Positions 41,272 to 51,584 of a DNA stretch of 64,000 nucleotides are shown here, piece after piece; positions within the stretch are counted from its first letter, which is position 1; each line of letters begins with the position of its first letter. A model generated the notes under the pieces. The model saw only the letters and a program-made list of their open reading frames with translations, had not been told where the DNA came from and made no database searches. The position numbers and the translations under genes were made by a program. The DNA is from Yarrowia lipolytica. Lineage: Eukaryota; Ascomycota; Dipodascomycetes; Dipodascales. The DNA is taken from assembly GCF_001761485.1 (NCBI RefSeq), contig NC_090774.1, positions 806,001 to 870,000 on the forward strand, read 5' to 3'.

Positions 41272-44130
41272 ATGACTGAATTCGAAACGGTCGTCGCGCT
41301 GCTCAAGCAGTCGCAGCTGCCTCAATCTGCCCGATCAGCCGAGCAGCAGCTCAAGGAGCTGGAGGATCAGGCGGACTTTCCCATTGTCATGTTGCATGTC
41401 GTGGCTGCCCAGAATCTGGAGGAATCAACTCGTCTGGCCGCTGCGCTCTTCTTCAAAAACTTTCTCAAGCGAAAGTGGGTCAATTCTGACGGCCAGCATC
41501 TTCTGCAGCCTTCCACGGTCAAAACTGTCAAGGATGAGGTGGTTGGTCTGATGATCTCGCTTCCCGAGCGTCTCCAGATCCAGCTGGGAGAGTCTGTCTC
41601 CATCATTGCCGACTCAGACTTCCCCCACAATTGGGAGGACCTGGTGACATCACTGGTGGCCCGATTGAGCCCCACAGACATGGTCACCAACAACGGCATT
41701 CTGACAGTGGCCCACTCCATCTTCAAGAAGTGGCGACCACTCTTCTCGTCGGACGACCTGAACCGTGAGATTCTGCTGGTGCTCAACCAGTTCACAGAGC
41801 CCTACAAGCAACTGTGCGAAGAGGTGGATCGCCAGATCGAGGCTAACAGCAACAACAAAGCCCAGCTCGACATCCTTTTCCGAGTCCAGTTCAACATCTT
41901 CAAGATCTTCTTTGATCTCAACTGCCAGGACATTCCCGCCTTCTTTGAAGACAATCTCGACTACTTTATGAACCTGCTCAAAAAGTACCTGTGCTACACA
42001 AATCCTCTGCTGGAGGACCCCGATGAGGACGACGAAGCTGGCATTCTCGAAAAGGTCAAAGCCTCCATTTGCGACGCCATCCAGCTCTACTCGCTGCGAT
42101 ACGAGGAGTTCTTCGGCACCTACCTTAATGGCTTTGTGGAAACCGTGTGGAACCTGCTGACCAACACCTCCACACAGCCCAAGTACGACATTCTCGTTTC
42201 GCGAGCACTCACCTTCCTGACTTCCGTCGCCAAGGTGCCCCGACACACAAACATGTTCTCCTCCCCCGAGGTGCTGAAGCAGCTCATTGAGAAGATTGTG
42301 GTGCCCAACATGAGTCTGCGAGAGTCCGACGAGGAGTTGTTTGAGGATGATCCTCTGGAGTACATTCGACGAGACCTTGAGGGATCCGACTCCGATACTC
42401 GGCGACGAGCAGCCACCGATTTCCTGCGAGAGCTCAACGATAAGGCGGAGTCTTCTGTCACAAAGGTTGCTCTGGAGTATGTGGAGCAGTTCCTCAACCT
42501 GTACAAGCAAGACCCTGCCTCTAACTGGAAGGCCAAGGATACTGCCATTCATCTATATTCGAGTATCGCGGCAAAGGGTGCTGTCACCTCTTCTGGTGTG
42601 ACTTCCATCAACCTCACTGTCGACATTCTGTCCTTCTTCTCCGAGAACATTGCGCCTGATCTCATGAACGACTCCGCAAATCCCATTCTCAAGGTCGATG
42701 CCATCAAGTACATCTACACCTTCCGAAACCAGCTGTCTCGAGACCACCTGATCCAAGTGTTCCCTGTGCTGATGAATCATCTGCTGTCAACCAATTATGT
42801 GGTTTGCACCTACTCTGCTGTTACTGTGGAACGACTGCTTGCTAAGAACGTGTTTGACAAGACTGAGGTTGCCGAGATTGCCCAGCAGCTGCTCCCTAAA
42901 CTGTTTGAGCTCATTGCCGCAGGAGGTACCCCCGAAAAGATCTCTGAGAACGAGTATCTCATGAAGTGCATCATGCGAATCCTGCTTGTAGCTGGATCCG
43001 ACGTGGCTACCGGCGATGCAGGCAAGCAACTGCTCCAGCAGCTCATTGGCATTCTGCAGGAGATTTGTAAGAACCCCTCCAACCCCCGATTCAACCATTA
43101 CACCTTTGAGTCCATTGGAGTGCTTCTTAAGTACACCGTTCCCGTAGTTGGCTTTGCAGCTGTCCAGGATATCGTTTCTCCCACCTTCCTGACCATTCTG
43201 GAGCAGGACATCGCCGAGTTCTCGCCCTACGTGTTCCAGCTGCTAGCGCTGATTCTGGAACTGTCTCCTTCCATCGACTCTCTGCCCCCTGCCTTCCAAC
43301 AATTGGCTCGAACTTTGGTTGTGGCTCAGCTGTGGGAGTCTCGAGGAAACGTTCCTGCTCTGGCGCGTCTCCTGAAGGCAATCATCTCCAAGAACGGCTC
43401 TATTTATGAGGAAAACTTGCTTGCTCTGTTGGGTGTTTTCCAGAAACTCATCTCGTCACGGGTCAACGACGAGTTTGGCTTCGACCTTCTCCAAGCCATC
43501 ATGCTGCACATTTCCCCCCAGGTTTTGCAACCCCATCTTAAGGATATTGCTGTCATTCTGCTGATGCGACTGCAGGGTTCTCGAACCGAAAAATTTGTGA
43601 ACCGGTTCGCCTACTTTGTGGTCTTCCTTGCTGCCACTGCTCCCACTCCCTCTTTCCCTATCACCTTTATTGATCAGGCTGAGAAGGGCGTGTTTGGCAC
43701 AATCTGGGGCCAATTTTTGGTCAACGCTGTTCCTAACGTTCAGGGTCCTCTTCAGCGAAAGACCGCCGCCATCGGTTGCACCAAGCTGCTGACTGGCACA
43801 CCTGAGTTCCTCGGAGGCGAATACTCGTCTCTGTGGCCCACCACTCTGGAGAAGCTGGTGCAGCTGCTCAACTCTGAGATCTCCAAGAGCACCGAGGAGG
43901 TTTCTCCGGAGGTTGATCTGGACTCGCTGTCATTCGGCTCTTCTTTCAACAAGCTGTCTACATGCACCCCCAAGCCTACTGATCCTCTGCCTGATATTCG
44001 GGATGCCAAGCAGTTCTTCGTTCAGCAGTTGCAGGCCGCCAACAACCAGACTAACGGCCAGGTGAACCAGCTGATTGGAAACAGCAGTGAGGCTGTTAAG
44101 ACTGCTCTGCGAGACTTTGGATATGCTTAA
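41272..44130 (+). CDS. CSE1: Exportin Cse1 (CAS), recycles importin alpha
   Basis: The 952-residue HEAT-repeat karyopherin returns importin alpha to the cytoplasm with Ran-GTP. The importin-beta N-terminal domain is clear (AEQQLKELEDQADFPIVMLHVV, then AAALFFKNFLKRKWV), followed by the Cse1 core and the C-terminal CAS/CSE domain (about 520-930). Length equals yeast Cse1 (960). An in-frame ATG 60 bases upstream (41212) would add 20 residues unlike the family; since a TATA-like element lies only 25 bp before it, and the second ATG (41272) has a CA-rich leader and begins MTEFETVVALLKQSQ, the latter is chosen. Confidence 0.94.
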   Translation: MTEFETVVALLKQSQLPQSARSAEQQLKELEDQADFPIVMLHVVAAQNLEESTRLAAALFFKNFLKRKWVNSDGQHLLQPSTVKTVKDEVVGLMISLPERLQIQLGESVSIIADSDFPHNWEDLVTSLVARLSPTDMVTNNGILTVAHSIFKKWRPLFSSDDLNREILLVLNQFTEPYKQLCEEVDRQIEANSNNKAQLDILFRVQFNIFKIFFDLNCQDIPAFFEDNLDYFMNLLKKYLCYTNPLLEDPDEDDEAGILEKVKASICDAIQLYSLRYEEFFGTYLNGFVETVWNLLTNTSTQPKYDILVSRALTFLTSVAKVPRHTNMFSSPEVLKQLIEKIVVPNMSLRESDEELFEDDPLEYIRRDLEGSDSDTRRRAATDFLRELNDKAESSVTKVALEYVEQFLNLYKQDPASNWKAKDTAIHLYSSIAAKGAVTSSGVTSINLTVDILSFFSENIAPDLMNDSANPILKVDAIKYIYTFRNQLSRDHLIQVFPVLMNHLLSTNYVVCTYSAVTVERLLAKNVFDKTEVAEIAQQLLPKLFELIAAGGTPEKISENEYLMKCIMRILLVAGSDVATGDAGKQLLQQLIGILQEICKNPSNPRFNHYTFESIGVLLKYTVPVVGFAAVQDIVSPTFLTILEQDIAEFSPYVFQLLALILELSPSIDSLPPAFQQLARTLVVAQLWESRGNVPALARLLKAIISKNGSIYEENLLALLGVFQKLISSRVNDEFGFDLLQAIMLHISPQVLQPHLKDIAVILLMRLQGSRTEKFVNRFAYFVVFLAATAPTPSFPITFIDQAEKGVFGTIWGQFLVNAVPNVQGPLQRKTAAIGCTKLLTGTPEFLGGEYSSLWPTTLEKLVQLLNSEISKSTEEVSPEVDLDSLSFGSSFNKLSTCTPKPTDPLPDIRDAKQFFVQQLQAANNQTNGQVNQLIGNSSEAVKTALRDFGYA

Positions 44131-46175
44131 CCAGACCGTCTACTTACTCGTTGTCATATAGTAATCATGTCACTATAGAGACATGTATAATAAATACCCC
44201 TCTTGGCTATCAACCAAGACTTTCGTTATGTGATGAATACTTCGGTATCGGAACTAGTTCACAGTTAGTAGAAGCATGTGTCGCCTTAAAGACCGTCTCT
44301 TATCCTCCGGTCGATCTCGAACAGCACTGCTATAAGATTCTGAGTCACTTGATCCACTGACACACTGGAAGAGCTGCTTAGTTAAATCAAGTGGTGGAAA
44401 CCTAGGTCTTTGAGCTTTGGGCGTTCTTGTCATCATAGGCTGTCCACTCGAACGAGGAACATTTCTCTTAGTACAACTGCATTGTACTGGAAAAATCCAC
44501 ACGGTTAGGCCGTGGTTCATGGTATATGAAACCTGTAAAGCCGTCCAAAGAGTGGTATTCATCTGATTCTGAATTGTTGTTGGCTTGATATCTAGGTGTC
44601 CGGTCAAATTTGACTTCCAACACTTCATGACATCCAGTTCATCTTCTTCAGGTCCCCACTGTCAATATTTCCTACAGTAATGAAGAAATGGCTTCCTGTG
44701 ATTGGTCCTGTGTCATAATATAAGGAGTAGGCAGAGGCTTAGATGTGAGTTTCTCCTTCAGTAGTCTTCTTTCAATAGGAAGCAGAGTCGAAATGATGAA
44801 AACACCTGGGATCTTGGCACGTTTGCCGTTGTCTTTTTGTTCTCTTGAGTGTATCTGACTAGCATTGAATGTAGGAGGTGTCTTCATGTCGGAGCTGTTG
44901 TTTCAGTCTGTCTGACACCCTCAAGAGACCAATCTCGTACAGTATGTACATACTGTAGTATACAAATCTGTCATAGGCCTCCTTGAGACTCATCTCAGCA
45001 CTGACAGCAAGTGGGGCAGGAGTTTTCGCCATAGGAACTGCTCTAGGATCATCCTTCCAGTAGTCAATCAGACTAACGACGTATTTGTGGTAATCACTTC
45101 TTCGGCTTTTCTTCAATTGCCCCCAGGTTTTGTCTGGGGCAATGCTTGCCGAAGACCTGTTTGGGAATTGTAGAACATGACGCCCGACTTCGCTCGGTTG
45201 AAGTAGAGCATTTAGTTCCCTTTATTGCATCCCTTCATCTTTTTGAACCCCCTCAAGACCACCACATTGCCAACTTTGAGAAGTGGATTCGGAGGCCATT
45301 GGTCCGAGAAGTGGACGACGACCACGGCTTCCATACCTGACAGTTGACGAGACCCAAAGTCGGTCAAGGTGAAGAGCATACCATCACCGACGACAAATAT
45401 ACGCGCAATAATGAGGTCTGTGAAGGATGTTCCCACACTAGGGAAACATCTTCACCGGAGTCCAATCTGGAGGTGACATGGTGATAAGAACGAGTAGCTT
45501 GGAACGCGTCTAGAAGCGTTCCGATGAGGATGATTACTGATAAACACGTGGGGAGGTACCGTGATATTTGGGGCCGAGAATAGAAACCAAAATCCTTCAA
45601 TGAAACCCGAATACTCGATAACTCAGAGTGCAATCAATGGCGACTGTCGCGTGGTTGAGAGTGAAGTGCATGGGAGCTGTGGGCTCTATGCAGTAAGAAT
45701 TTCCACATCCAGGTTCGATAAGGAGGCGTGAGAAAGGAATATATTTGGGTGTTTTGTGACAGGAGACGATGGTTAAAGAAGTGAGACTATAGTTCGCAAC
45801 CATATAAATCGATGGTGACGATTTGATGTCTACCAATCTGCGTTTGATTCGGCGTTATGTCATCTCGAATTTACTCGACCTTAGTTGAGTTGACGAAGTA
45901 TTGTTAGCAGTTATTGTTAAGACTTCACGCGATTCACAACACGACATTCTGTTGTGGACAGCAACGTCTTAATATACAGCAGTGTATGAAAAACTCTCCT
46001 ATTACAACATACAGTACATACTATGCCTCTTTCTACGAATCTCAATGCTTCCGTTGCTCGCTCTATGAGCAGTACTGTACTCAATATGTTAATCTATCTG
46101 GTTGTGACGCCATTACATCACTGTGTTCGTTTGCTCGTCTATTGAACGAGCTGTGCGTTTTGTGAGCCCATATTT
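44131..46175. other. Intergenic, CSE1 to IPK1, with a Pot1-like relic
   Basis: No intact gene. It holds the broken OB-fold relic (44859-45633), GTAC words at 44938-44965 and 46010-46025, and a further 124-codon minus frame (44254-44628) of unknown nature that could be part of the same decayed gene. Confidence 0.5.
44859..45633 (-). pseudogene. Pot1-like telomere-binding OB-fold relic
   Basis: On the minus strand, pieces in three frames line up in the order of the Pot1 N-terminal OB fold (Telo_bind). First VIILIGTLLDAFQATRS (45486-45540), then FTLTDFGSRQ...VVVVHFSDQWPP and LLKVGNVVVLRGFKKMKG (about 45230-45370), then ELNALLQPSEVG and SDYHKYVVSLIDYWKDD (about 45070-45228). In Pot1 proteins the last corresponds to the DHK-x-V-x-x-L-x-x-W helix that ends the domain, and LKVGNVVVLRGFK to the GD-x-V-L-R strand. 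The frame changes twice inside the domain, both by minus one; no GTGAGT/CTAAC intron is seen and no in-frame ATG precedes the first piece. I infer a decayed Pot1-like gene. A sequencing error or recoding is possible but less likely, given the missing start. Confidence 0.4.
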
Positions 46176-47054
46176 CTAATTTCTTAGGAGGCAATTCGTG
46201 CCGGGCTTCTCGTACCATCCGCCTTCAATCAGGTCAGTCTCTAGAGAGGCCCAGTAGTCTCGCTTCTCAGAAACAGACTTGAGATCAGCATCGACAATCT
46301 TTCCATTAACAGAGTCGCCCTGAACGTGCACAAATAGTGACACGTCTCGCATGGTCATAGCTGTGACAAACTGAGGAGGCACCTGGACGTAATTTGCGTA
46401 ACCCAGAATACCCAACTCGTCTCCATGCTGCATGTGTCTGATCTCGGCGAACAGCTCTGAATTCGAGAAGAACTTGGCAAGAGGCTCGAACTGCTTTTGT
46501 GTGCCGGGGAACACGTCCTCTAGAGCTTGCAGCGATGTCTGTTCGTCTTCGTTGAAAAGCTTGAGAGGGCAGATTCGAGGCTTCTCTCGCTTGAGCTGTA
46601 ACGCGCAGGTTCGGCAGTTGATGCTGTCCTTGGGTGCTGTTGGGCTCTGAAGCAGCCACTTGGGCTTCAATTCGACCGTATATGACTCCCAGTTGTCGCT
46701 GTAGTTGATTTTGACTGCGTGGGACTTGAGCACGTTGGTTTCATTTGGTTTAGGCCCCAGGTTCTCCATGAGCAGACCCAGGGGCTCTCCGAGATCGAGA
46801 TTCTCGGCCTCGGGAAGCGACTCGAGGAACCCCAGAGGCAGATTCACAACTGTATAGTGAAACAGAAAGGGGCCAATGGCCGGTCGGATTGTTCCAGTTA
46901 GATACTCGTCCACCTCGGCTGTGGAAGGGGCGTTTCGGTTTCGTCGCAGTCGCAGAAGCAGATCGGTCTCATCGCTCTTGTAAACCACGTTGGCGTTACC
47001 TGCCGTTAACAGGGTCCATTTGTAGGGAGGCAGCGGTGTCGGTAGCGAAGACAT
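46176..47054 (-). CDS. IPK1: Inositol-pentakisphosphate 2-kinase
   Basis: The 292-residue kinase makes InsP6 from InsP5, acting in the nucleus in support of mRNA export. Motifs: a glycine-loop equivalent AGNANVVYKS (18-27), LLMENLGPKPN (94-104), VELKPKW (127-133, the conserved EhKPKw box), CRTC (147-150, part of the structural zinc site) and VDADLKSVSEKRDYW (254-268, the D-x-DLK box near the C-terminus). Length matches yeast Ipk1 (281). ATG at 47054 is the first in frame. It is divergent from RPN7. Confidence 0.9.
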   Translation of the reverse strand: MSSLPTPLPPYKWTLLTAGNANVVYKSDETDLLLRLRRNRNAPSTAEVDEYLTGTIRPAIGPFLFHYTVVNLPLGFLESLPEAENLDLGEPLGLLMENLGPKPNETNVLKSHAVKINYSDNWESYTVELKPKWLLQSPTAPKDSINCRTCALQLKREKPRICPLKLFNEDEQTSLQALEDVFPGTQKQFEPLAKFFSNSELFAEIRHMQHGDELGILGYANYVQVPPQFVTAMTMRDVSLFVHVQGDSVNGKIVDADLKSVSEKRDYWASLETDLIEGGWYEKPGTNCLLRN

Positions 47055-48590
47055 GATGGTAGTTGAATCATGAGAGTGGATTTCCGAACGCTATAGAGTT
47101 GTATATGAGGGATCTGGTTAAGGTTGATAGAGAAGAGCCAGAAGTTTAACACGTGTTGGGGGAGAGAAGGGGTGACGAAAAAAGGGGTGGGGAAGGGAGG
47201 TTTTGGTGGCGTGAAAAATGGAATCAATATAAGTCGAGATTTGGAATTAAATTCATATTTTAGAATTGTTATACGAATCCCATAACCCCCCACTACCGTG
47301 ACCCCTCTAGTACAGTATTATTCACAGTTGACGTGTACATGCACAAGTACAATCAAGTACTCCATGCATTGTCAAAACTATAAATAAATGTATAATGAAA
47401 AACATGTTCGAGTTTGAAAGCAGTCGGGTGCAACGATGACTAATTTGTGTTGTTTGGGGCAGTTCTAGTAGCAGAAGTGCCTGTAATCTGTTTCGCTTCA
47501 CCCACAAGTATCTATGATTGCCCCCTTACTCTGTTTTTGGCCCCTATTTGCCACTCTTCAGACCTTTGACAAACTCACATGTACAATGATGTCAACCTAA
47601 CGACGTCTGGGCTTTACATCTGATACATTTCATTTGAATAATGAGAGTTTTAAAAGTTTTAGACAATCAGTGAAAAAATAAACGAGTAAAACTTTCGGGA
47701 GAAACGCCTCTGGATGATTTTGGAACCCATCTGGCGAGCTTTTAACAGCGTGGAAATACGGTCGGATCGTCTCACGTGATACACGATAGAGATGCATGGA
47801 AGTGTCCGCGTACTACAGTTCAAGTTATGGCTATAGTGCAAGCTTAGGATGACAAGAACTCCAGAAATGGGCTGAACTCAATAGAAGCATAAAACCGTTT
47901 CGAGGACTGGCCTGCGTTTGATTGTATCAGAACAAGCCGCAGATTATTCCAGGGATGAGAAGAAGAGGTATCAGAAGAGCTACAAGACAAGGACAGCTCG
48001 AGTAGAATCAGGTGATCAGGGGCTTTCTGCTAGTACCCTAAATAATGTACTTCTTCTCATGAGGGGATGTTGGTAAGTAAATGATATTGCTTGAGGATAA
48101 CTGATACCGAATGAGTACAGCAGTCTAGTAGTGAAGGAGTTATGGAACTCTTCTATATTTTTTACAATAGCTGTACACAAGTACTATTTACTTGTACTTG
48201 TAATTACAGTGATCTAGATCACAAAACGGCACCCTCCTTTAAATGTGATGTTTGCGGGAATTGAACCTAAGATGTTATAACATTCGGTTAAGTAATTAAT
48301 TAACTTAAGGTCAACGAGTCATCGGCCATTACTTTAGGAATTATTTCCTCTCCAACACCATGATTTGATATCAGTCCGAAGTTTTGAAAAGATTTTATGG
48401 CATTACAACACCCTCTTTTATAATCCACATACTTTTTTTTACAATTACTAGTCATAATTGCCACAATAATCAGGCTCCTCTAATGGCCACCTATCTACTA
48501 CTAAACCTTAATCCTTGCCAACCTTACCCACCAACATCACCATTGCCACCCACACTGCACAATCAATCACACGACATCACAATTGCGACA
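47055..48590. other. Divergent intergenic region, IPK1 to RPN7
   Basis: No gene supported. TCACGTGA at 47772-47779; a tRNA-like palindromic patch at 48246-48330; a PACE-like site near RPN7. The RPN7 frame is open upstream to 48384 with ATG codons, but that stretch is unlike the family and is read as leader. Confidence 0.5.
48542..48550 (-). promoter_or_regulatory. PACE-like proteasome control element
   Basis: ATTGCCACC, i.e. GGTGGCAAT on the minus strand, an 8-of-9 match to the Rpn4-binding PACE (GGTGGCAAA), 41 bp before the RPN7 start. One such match can be chance. Confidence 0.3.
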
Positions 48591-49748
48591 ATGGAAATAG
48601 ACAACGACGTGCCCACTATCCTGGCTACTCTCCGAATGGAGGCCGATCCCGAGCTGGCCGCAACTTTCTACTCGTTGGAAGATCTGTGGGAGCGAAAGCT
48701 GTGGCACCAGCTGACAGATGCGCTGGCCGAGCTGTACGCAGACCCCCGATCCAAGCCTCTGCGACTGCGAATCTTCACGCAATTCATCCAGGTTTTTGAG
48801 CGCAACTTGAACCAGCTGAAACTGGTCATTTTCGGAGTGCTGGCAGCTGCCCAGTGCAATAACGACGAGGAGACCTTGGGCTTCCTCACCAGCCTCGCAG
48901 ATAAGGTCAGCCACAAGCCCGACACCCAGGATGCGTACGTGTACGCCCAGATTGAGATTGCACGAGTCAAGCTGCGTCTCAAGGACATGGATGGCGCTCG
49001 AGAGGTGCTCAACTCCGTCACCGGCACCATCGACTCTCTGAACTCTGTCGATCCCATCATTACCGCCGCCTACTACGGCGTCAACGCCGACTACTATCTT
49101 TCCAAGGGCGACTTCAACACCTACTACCGTAACGCTCTATTGTACCTGGCGTGCATCGATCTGTCTACTTTGTCGGTGGAGGCCGTCCAGAAGCGAGCCC
49201 ATGAACTGTCTGTGGCAGCCCTGTTGGGAGAGAAGATTCACAACTTTGGAGAGCTGTTGCTGCATCCCGTACTGGACAGTCTGAAGAACACAGAGTACGC
49301 TTGGTTGCGAGACCTGCTGTTCGCACTGAACCAGGGCGACATCTCCGAGTTTGAGAAGCTCACATCGCAGCATGTTTCCAAGCTGCCTCCTCTCGAGGCC
49401 GCCATGCCTCTGCTGCGACAAAAGATCTGTCTGACAGCACTGACAGAGGCTGCCTTTAAGCGACCCACCAACGACCGAACTCTGACCTTTGCCGCAGTGG
49501 CAAAGGAGACTCAGCTGCCCGCAGACGAGATTGAGCATCTGGTCATGAAGGCGCTGTCGTTGGAGCTCATCAAGGGCCACATTGACCAGGTTGCTCAGAC
49601 CATCACTATCACATGGCTGCAGCCCCGAGTGCTCAACAAGCAGCAGATTGCCGACATGAAGCAGAGACTCGACCAGTGGGACGCCAACGTCAAGCAGTTG
49701 GGTGGATGGATTCACGACCGAGGTGAGGGTGTTTGGCTGGAGGCTTAG
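48591..49748 (+). CDS. RPN7: 26S proteasome lid subunit Rpn7
   Basis: The 385-residue subunit of the proteasome 19S lid has helical repeats (about 30-200, including FYSLEDLWERKLWHQLTDAL and the DVYYARIEIARVKLRLKDMDGA-type segment near 120) and a C-terminal PCI domain (about 210-370; NLLLHPVLDSLKNT, then the winged helix with LPADEIEHLVMKALSLELIKGHIDQ). Human PSMD6 is 389 residues. The ATG at 48591 (MEIDNDVPTIL) is chosen because family-like sequence begins there; in-frame upstream ATGs would add up to 69 residues of low-complexity leader. Confidence 0.94.
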   Translation: MEIDNDVPTILATLRMEADPELAATFYSLEDLWERKLWHQLTDALAELYADPRSKPLRLRIFTQFIQVFERNLNQLKLVIFGVLAAAQCNNDEETLGFLTSLADKVSHKPDTQDAYVYAQIEIARVKLRLKDMDGAREVLNSVTGTIDSLNSVDPIITAAYYGVNADYYLSKGDFNTYYRNALLYLACIDLSTLSVEAVQKRAHELSVAALLGEKIHNFGELLLHPVLDSLKNTEYAWLRDLLFALNQGDISEFEKLTSQHVSKLPPLEAAMPLLRQKICLTALTEAAFKRPTNDRTLTFAAVAKETQLPADEIEHLVMKALSLELIKGHIDQVAQTITITWLQPRVLNKQQIADMKQRLDQWDANVKQLGGWIHDRGEGVWLEA

Positions 49749-49928
49749 GCACAGGTGACTTATAGCATGTATGAATAGATGTATGATCATGACACGTGTA
49801 ATCAGCGGAGTATCTGCCTGGTGGGCTCTACTATCTCTAGCAGCTACAATGTAGTATCTCCTGCGTGTGGCGGTCACTCTATAATACCAATATAATGATT
49901 CGATCAATAATAAATATACATAAATAAT

Positions 49929-51530
49929 CTACTCGACGGACTTGTCGCTCTGAGCGGGGTCCGTCTGGTTCATCTTTGTTAGCTGAGGAACTCCCTCAAC
50001 CTCCATACCCTCGAGCTCCAAGTTGCTCTGAGGTCCTTCAAACCACTTGTGGGCCCATCCAAAGTAGTAGATGAGCGAGCCAGCCCACACGGCCACGTTA
50101 ATGACACAGGTGTAGTTCATGTTGTCCTTGTTGGGGTTGGGTCCCTCCAGAGGGAACATCAGCAGACAGATGGCAAAACACAGGTAAAGCACAGCAAAAG
50201 TCGAAACACACTTGGAGATCACACGACCAAGGTAGAAGGGTCCAGGCACGAAGTTCTTGTAACCCCAGATGAGTCTGCAGGCGATAGGAGTCATCCATGC
50301 CAGGTCGTTAGAAGCAGCAGCCAGAGAGAAGAGGGCAGCAGCAGCGGCTGCGTCGATCATACAGAGACATCCAATGACCAGCCCGAGTGTGCAGTTGCCC
50401 CAGACGGCTCGCACGGGGATTGAGACCTTGTGGTTGACGACCTTGAAGAAGTTGGAGAAAGGAAGGGCTCCGTCTCGAGCAAAGGCCCACGACTGTCGCG
50501 AGGCTGCCACAACGATAGACAGCCCCATGGTCCACTGGAGCACGAAGATGATGACCATGAGAGCGAGGGTCCACTTCTTTCCGAGACAGTCGTAAATTAG
50601 CTGTGCCATCGGCTGCTGGAAGGGGGTAGAGAGGATTCGTTCAGTGTCGGGAGCCATCACGCAAGCCAGAACGATGTTGATGACGAATCCGAGAACCCAG
50701 CACATTCCAATCGAAGAGATGATACCGAAGGGCACGGCTTTGGTTGCGTTGGAGGCCTCCTCGGCCATGTGGACACACGAGTCGAACGAACCAATAGTCC
50801 AGATCGGGGCTAGCCAGCCCAGGAAGAAAGTCCATCCAGTAGGCCAGGTGGTGAGGTTTTCGAGCTTGCCGAAAATGTAGGCTCCGTCATGTAGGTTGTG
50901 TCGTGCACCAATAGGCAGAGCAATGATGGCAATGATAATGATGGCAATGTTAAGAACAATGCAGCCAGTCTGGAGTTTGGACATTCCATCAGACGCAAGA
51001 GACGCAACGATAGCGTGAGAAATGATGCAGGCAGCAAACACGCCGTAAACCGTGTACTTTGTTGCGACGTATTCTCCATCCGTAGCTACTCCTGCCACAG
51101 CTAGTACCAGCTGGGCGAATCCGTAGTCGATACTGACAATACCAGCTGTCAGACCGAGAGTGTTGGAGTAACCGACCAGAAAACACAAGGGACGCTTGAG
51201 CTTTGGGGTAGCAAAGTGGTAGGTCCACCAGTAGAGTCCTCCAGATGTGGGCAATGAGGAGCCAAGTTCGGCCATAGACAGCCCGACCATCATGATGCAA
51301 AAAGAAGCCACAAACCAGCCCCACACCATCCCTGCTGGTCCTGAGGGCATGGAATAGACCAGAGCCGAGGAAATGGAGGGAAACAAACCCATGATACTGA
51401 AAGCGATGCCAAAAACTTGGATCATAGAGTAGTTTCGTTTGAGCTCGGGCTTGTAACCCATCGTGGCCAGCACGTTGGCGTCTCCACTGGGAGGGTTTTG
51501 TCCATATCCTTCTTCGATTTTGTCGTCCAT
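49929..51530 (-). CDS. Amino-acid/GABA permease, Uga4-like (APC family)
   Basis: The 533-residue plasma-membrane or vacuolar transporter has about twelve hydrophobic spans and the Uga4/choline-permease type sequence: NYSMIQVFGIAFSIMGLFPS (about 33-52), GPAGMVWGWFVAS, MAELGSSLPTSGGLYWWTY (about 86-104), SFDSCVHMAEEASNATKAVP (about 250-270) and SRQSWAFARDGALPFS (about 345-360). The substrate is likely GABA or a related amine such as choline or a polyamine. Its divergent neighbour across 4.5 kb is DUR1,2, another nitrogen-use gene. RPN7 is convergent, 180 bp away. ATG at 51530 gives a normal hydrophilic N-terminus. Confidence 0.88.
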   Translation of the reverse strand: MDDKIEEGYGQNPPSGDANVLATMGYKPELKRNYSMIQVFGIAFSIMGLFPSISSALVYSMPSGPAGMVWGWFVASFCIMMVGLSMAELGSSLPTSGGLYWWTYHFATPKLKRPLCFLVGYSNTLGLTAGIVSIDYGFAQLVLAVAGVATDGEYVATKYTVYGVFAACIISHAIVASLASDGMSKLQTGCIVLNIAIIIIAIIALPIGARHNLHDGAYIFGKLENLTTWPTGWTFFLGWLAPIWTIGSFDSCVHMAEEASNATKAVPFGIISSIGMCWVLGFVINIVLACVMAPDTERILSTPFQQPMAQLIYDCLGKKWTLALMVIIFVLQWTMGLSIVVAASRQSWAFARDGALPFSNFFKVVNHKVSIPVRAVWGNCTLGLVIGCLCMIDAAAAAALFSLAAASNDLAWMTPIACRLIWGYKNFVPGPFYLGRVISKCVSTFAVLYLCFAICLLMFPLEGPNPNKDNMNYTCVINVAVWAGSLIYYFGWAHKWFEGPQSNLELEGMEVEGVPQLTKMNQTDPAQSDKSVE

Positions 51531-51573
51531 TAGAATGATGCTAGGAGTCTATGAGACCGGCGGACGCCCCAGG

Positions 51574-51584
51574 GCATATATAAA
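51574..51584 (-). promoter_or_regulatory. TATA box of the Uga4-like permease
   Basis: TTTATATATG on the minus strand, about 45-55 bp before the ATG at 51530. Flanking GC triplets (CCGGCGG at 51557-51563, CCGATCCGG about 51585-51593) look like zinc-cluster half-sites, as bound by Uga3 in yeast, but this is only suggestive. Confidence 0.5.
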
